Source: CAYMEV01 sp964431655 [NCBI: uncultured bacterium]
Lineage (GTDB): Bacteria; CAYMEV01
DNA length: 35,720 bases
Assembly (NCBI GenBank): GCA_964431655.1
Contig: CAYSKJ010000013.1
Coordinates: 1 to 35,720 of the forward strand
Direction: 5' to 3'
Part shown: piece after piece, positions 34,250 through 35,720 of the stretch
Layout: every line of letters starts with the position of its first letter
Numbering within the stretch: position 1 is the first letter of the stretch
Program-made: the position numbers and the translations under genes
Notes under the pieces: generated by a model
The model's database searches: none
What the model was told of the DNA's origin: nothing
The model's input: the letters and a program-made list of their open reading frames with translations, nothing else

Positions 34250-35052
34250 TAGACCTCCATACCCATCTCCTTCCAGGAATAGATGACGGCCCCCGCACCC
34301 TGCAGGAATCCCTGGACCTCCTGAACATGGCCAAGAATGACGGCATCAAACACATAGTCCTCACCCCCCACCGATTCAAAACCAAAGAGCTCAATGCTAA
34401 TCCCGGGGACATAATTAATGCCTATAACCAGCTTATAAAAAAATTTAAGGGCATAAACCTCTATATAGGAAGCGATATAGCCCTGACATCAAACCTGGAT
34501 GAAGAATTAAACCCTGAGGATGCTACCCTGTTCTTAAACAGCTCCAGCTATTTTCTCCTGGAACTGCCTGAGGATATTCTGCCCCCCAATATCCTGGACC
34601 TCCTCTACAAAATACAGCTGAAAGGCTATATACCCATAATCACCCACCCTGAGAGGTGCTACTACTTTGAAGAGCATCCCGAGATACTGGTCCCCTTCAT
34701 TGACAAGGGCATACTTATACAATTAACCGCAGATGCACTCTTTAACCCAAAGACCAAAGAATTTGCCGAAAAAATATTAAAACACAATATGGTCCACTTC
34801 ATTTCCTCCGATGCCCATTCCCGCCAGAGGCCCCCGATACTCTCAAAAGCATATGAATACATAGCCAGGAGCTATTCCGAGGACATGGCAAAGGCCCTGT
34901 TTATAAACAACCCCCAGGCAGTCCTGGATAATGAGCCCATACCCGCATTCCCAGAGGCTATCCCCTTTGAGCCCAATACAGGCATCATGCAGAAAGCGAT
35001 TAACTTCCTCTACAATAAACTTCACAATATGGTATTCAGCAGGGAAGAGTAG
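34246..35052 (+). CDS. PHP-type tyrosine-protein phosphatase (CpsB/YwqE-like)
   Basis: The 268-aa enzyme should dephosphorylate the Tyr cluster of the preceding kinase. PHP-domain metal motifs are present: MIDLHTHLLPGIDDG (His5, His7), TPHRF (His42), THPERC and SSDAHS. ATGA overlap with the kinase gene gives coupled expression, the usual kinase/phosphatase arrangement in capsule loci. A C-terminal extension of about 25 residues after the domain is unremarkable. Confidence 0.93.
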   Translation: MIDLHTHLLPGIDDGPRTLQESLDLLNMAKNDGIKHIVLTPHRFKTKELNANPGDIINAYNQLIKKFKGINLYIGSDIALTSNLDEELNPEDATLFLNSSSYFLLELPEDILPPNILDLLYKIQLKGYIPIITHPERCYYFEEHPEILVPFIDKGILIQLTADALFNPKTKEFAEKILKHNMVHFISSDAHSRQRPPILSKAYEYIARSYSEDMAKALFINNPQAVLDNEPIPAFPEAIPFEPNTGIMQKAINFLYNKLHNMVFSREE

Positions 35053-35057
35053 CATCC

Positions 35058-35519
35058 ATGCCATTCCCCAGTAAATTAAACACAAAAAAAATAATTGCCT
35101 GGTCCCTTGTCATTATCTGGATGGGTTTCATCTTTTATCTCTCCCACCAGCCCGAATCAGAATCAGCGAAGCTCTCCAAAGGAACCACAAGGCTGATAGC
35201 TGAAACCATACAGAAGATATTCCCCGAACTGGAACCTGATGTAAAAAGGCTTGAACATATACTGAGGAAACTTGCCCACTTTTTTTCTTTCCTGATTCTC
35301 GGTATATTTGCCGTGAATGCCTTCTCGCTTCACAAAAAAATCCCAAAATACCAACTGCTCTCATTATTATTCTGCATTATTTATGCAATAACCGATGAAG
35401 CCCATCAGGTATTTATCAGCGGAAGAAGCGGAGAAATCAGGGATATCATGATTGATATGTCAGGCTCAGCCACTGGAATAATTCTTTATTTACTCTTTTA
35501 TCGCACAGCAAAAAAATAA
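35058..35519 (+). CDS. VanZ-like membrane protein
   Basis: The 153-aa protein has about four membrane segments. It carries the VanZ-family signature: YLSHQPESES near the first helix, RKLAHFFSFLILG, and DEAHQVFISGRSGEIRDIMID followed by a last helix. VanZ-like proteins of this type often end exopolysaccharide operons; the molecular function is not settled. It begins 5 bp after the phosphatase stop. No terminator is obvious downstream. Confidence 0.85.
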   Translation: MPFPSKLNTKKIIAWSLVIIWMGFIFYLSHQPESESAKLSKGTTRLIAETIQKIFPELEPDVKRLEHILRKLAHFFSFLILGIFAVNAFSLHKKIPKYQLLSLLFCIIYAITDEAHQVFISGRSGEIRDIMIDMSGSATGIILYLLFYRTAKK

Positions 35520-35720
35520 ACTTAAAATTCCCCATATTTTGTGTTAATATGAAGTTCTATATAATGTGTATTGACAAAAGGAACAGCTGCACAATATAGG
35601 TATCATTTTTTCGATTTTTTTCTCTCTAGGAATTTTACTACTGGCTTAATAAATAATTCTTTTTCATAATCATTCAAACCCAGAAAATAAATTGATATTA
35701 AAAATGATATAATATAAATT
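35520..35720. other. AT-rich intergenic end of window
   Basis: No gene is visible. TTGACA at 35571-35576 with TATAGG at 35595-35600 (18-bp spacing) could be a promoter for a gene beyond the edge. No hairpin terminator for the export operon is evident. Confidence 0.4.

Overview
The window comes from a diderm (Gram-negative-type) bacterium. It encodes an outer-membrane beta-barrel, a Wza-like export protein, type IV pilin-like proteins, SecD/SecF/YajC and many periplasmic signal peptides. GC looks moderate (roughly mid-40s, by eye), and coding favours AGG for Arg and ATA for Ile throughout. I cannot name the phylum from sequence alone. No rRNA, tRNA, CRISPR array, integrase or transposase gene is visible.

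Region 1 (1-7,142, minus strand) is housekeeping: tgt, yajC, secD and secF run in one direction, closed by a hairpin terminator. They are followed by a separately promoted rel gene whose (p)ppGpp-hydrolase site looks dead while its synthetase site looks intact. Region 2 (7,230-9,431) holds a secreted TPR protein and a convergent calcineurin-like phosphoesterase.

Region 3 (9,501-18,072) holds two paralogous minor-pilin cassettes in tandem. Each has a PilV-like prepilin and a giant (about 680-700 aa) PilX/GspK-like prepilin on the plus strand, with a PilW-like prepilin converging on the minus strand. Cassette A also carries a membrane protein that B lacks. The repeated three-gene layout, including the inverted third gene, suggests duplication of a whole pseudopilus-tip module followed by divergence.

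Region 4 (18,098-35,519) is an exopolysaccharide/capsule locus. Three overlapping GT4 glycosyltransferases come first. A solute-binding protein/histidine kinase pair interrupts the locus. A polyprenyl-phosphate sugar transferase and a TPR protein then run leftward, and a tightly coupled rightward operon follows: outer-membrane barrel, Wza-like protein, DUF6765-like putative metalloprotein, UDP-sugar dehydrogenase, Wzz/BY-kinase fusion, PHP tyrosine phosphatase and VanZ-like protein. Lipid-linked initiation, chain-length control by Tyr phosphorylation/dephosphorylation and outer-membrane export are all represented. No Wzx flippase or Wzy polymerase lies in the window.

The most unusual non-coding signal is a pair of REP-like elements about 21 kb apart in opposite orientation. 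They share 46 identical bases, are built from 15-nt TGAAGCAAAAGGGAC units and end in a 31-nt hairpin. In both cases the first TGA of the element is the stop codon of the upstream gene (rel and the third glycosyltransferase).
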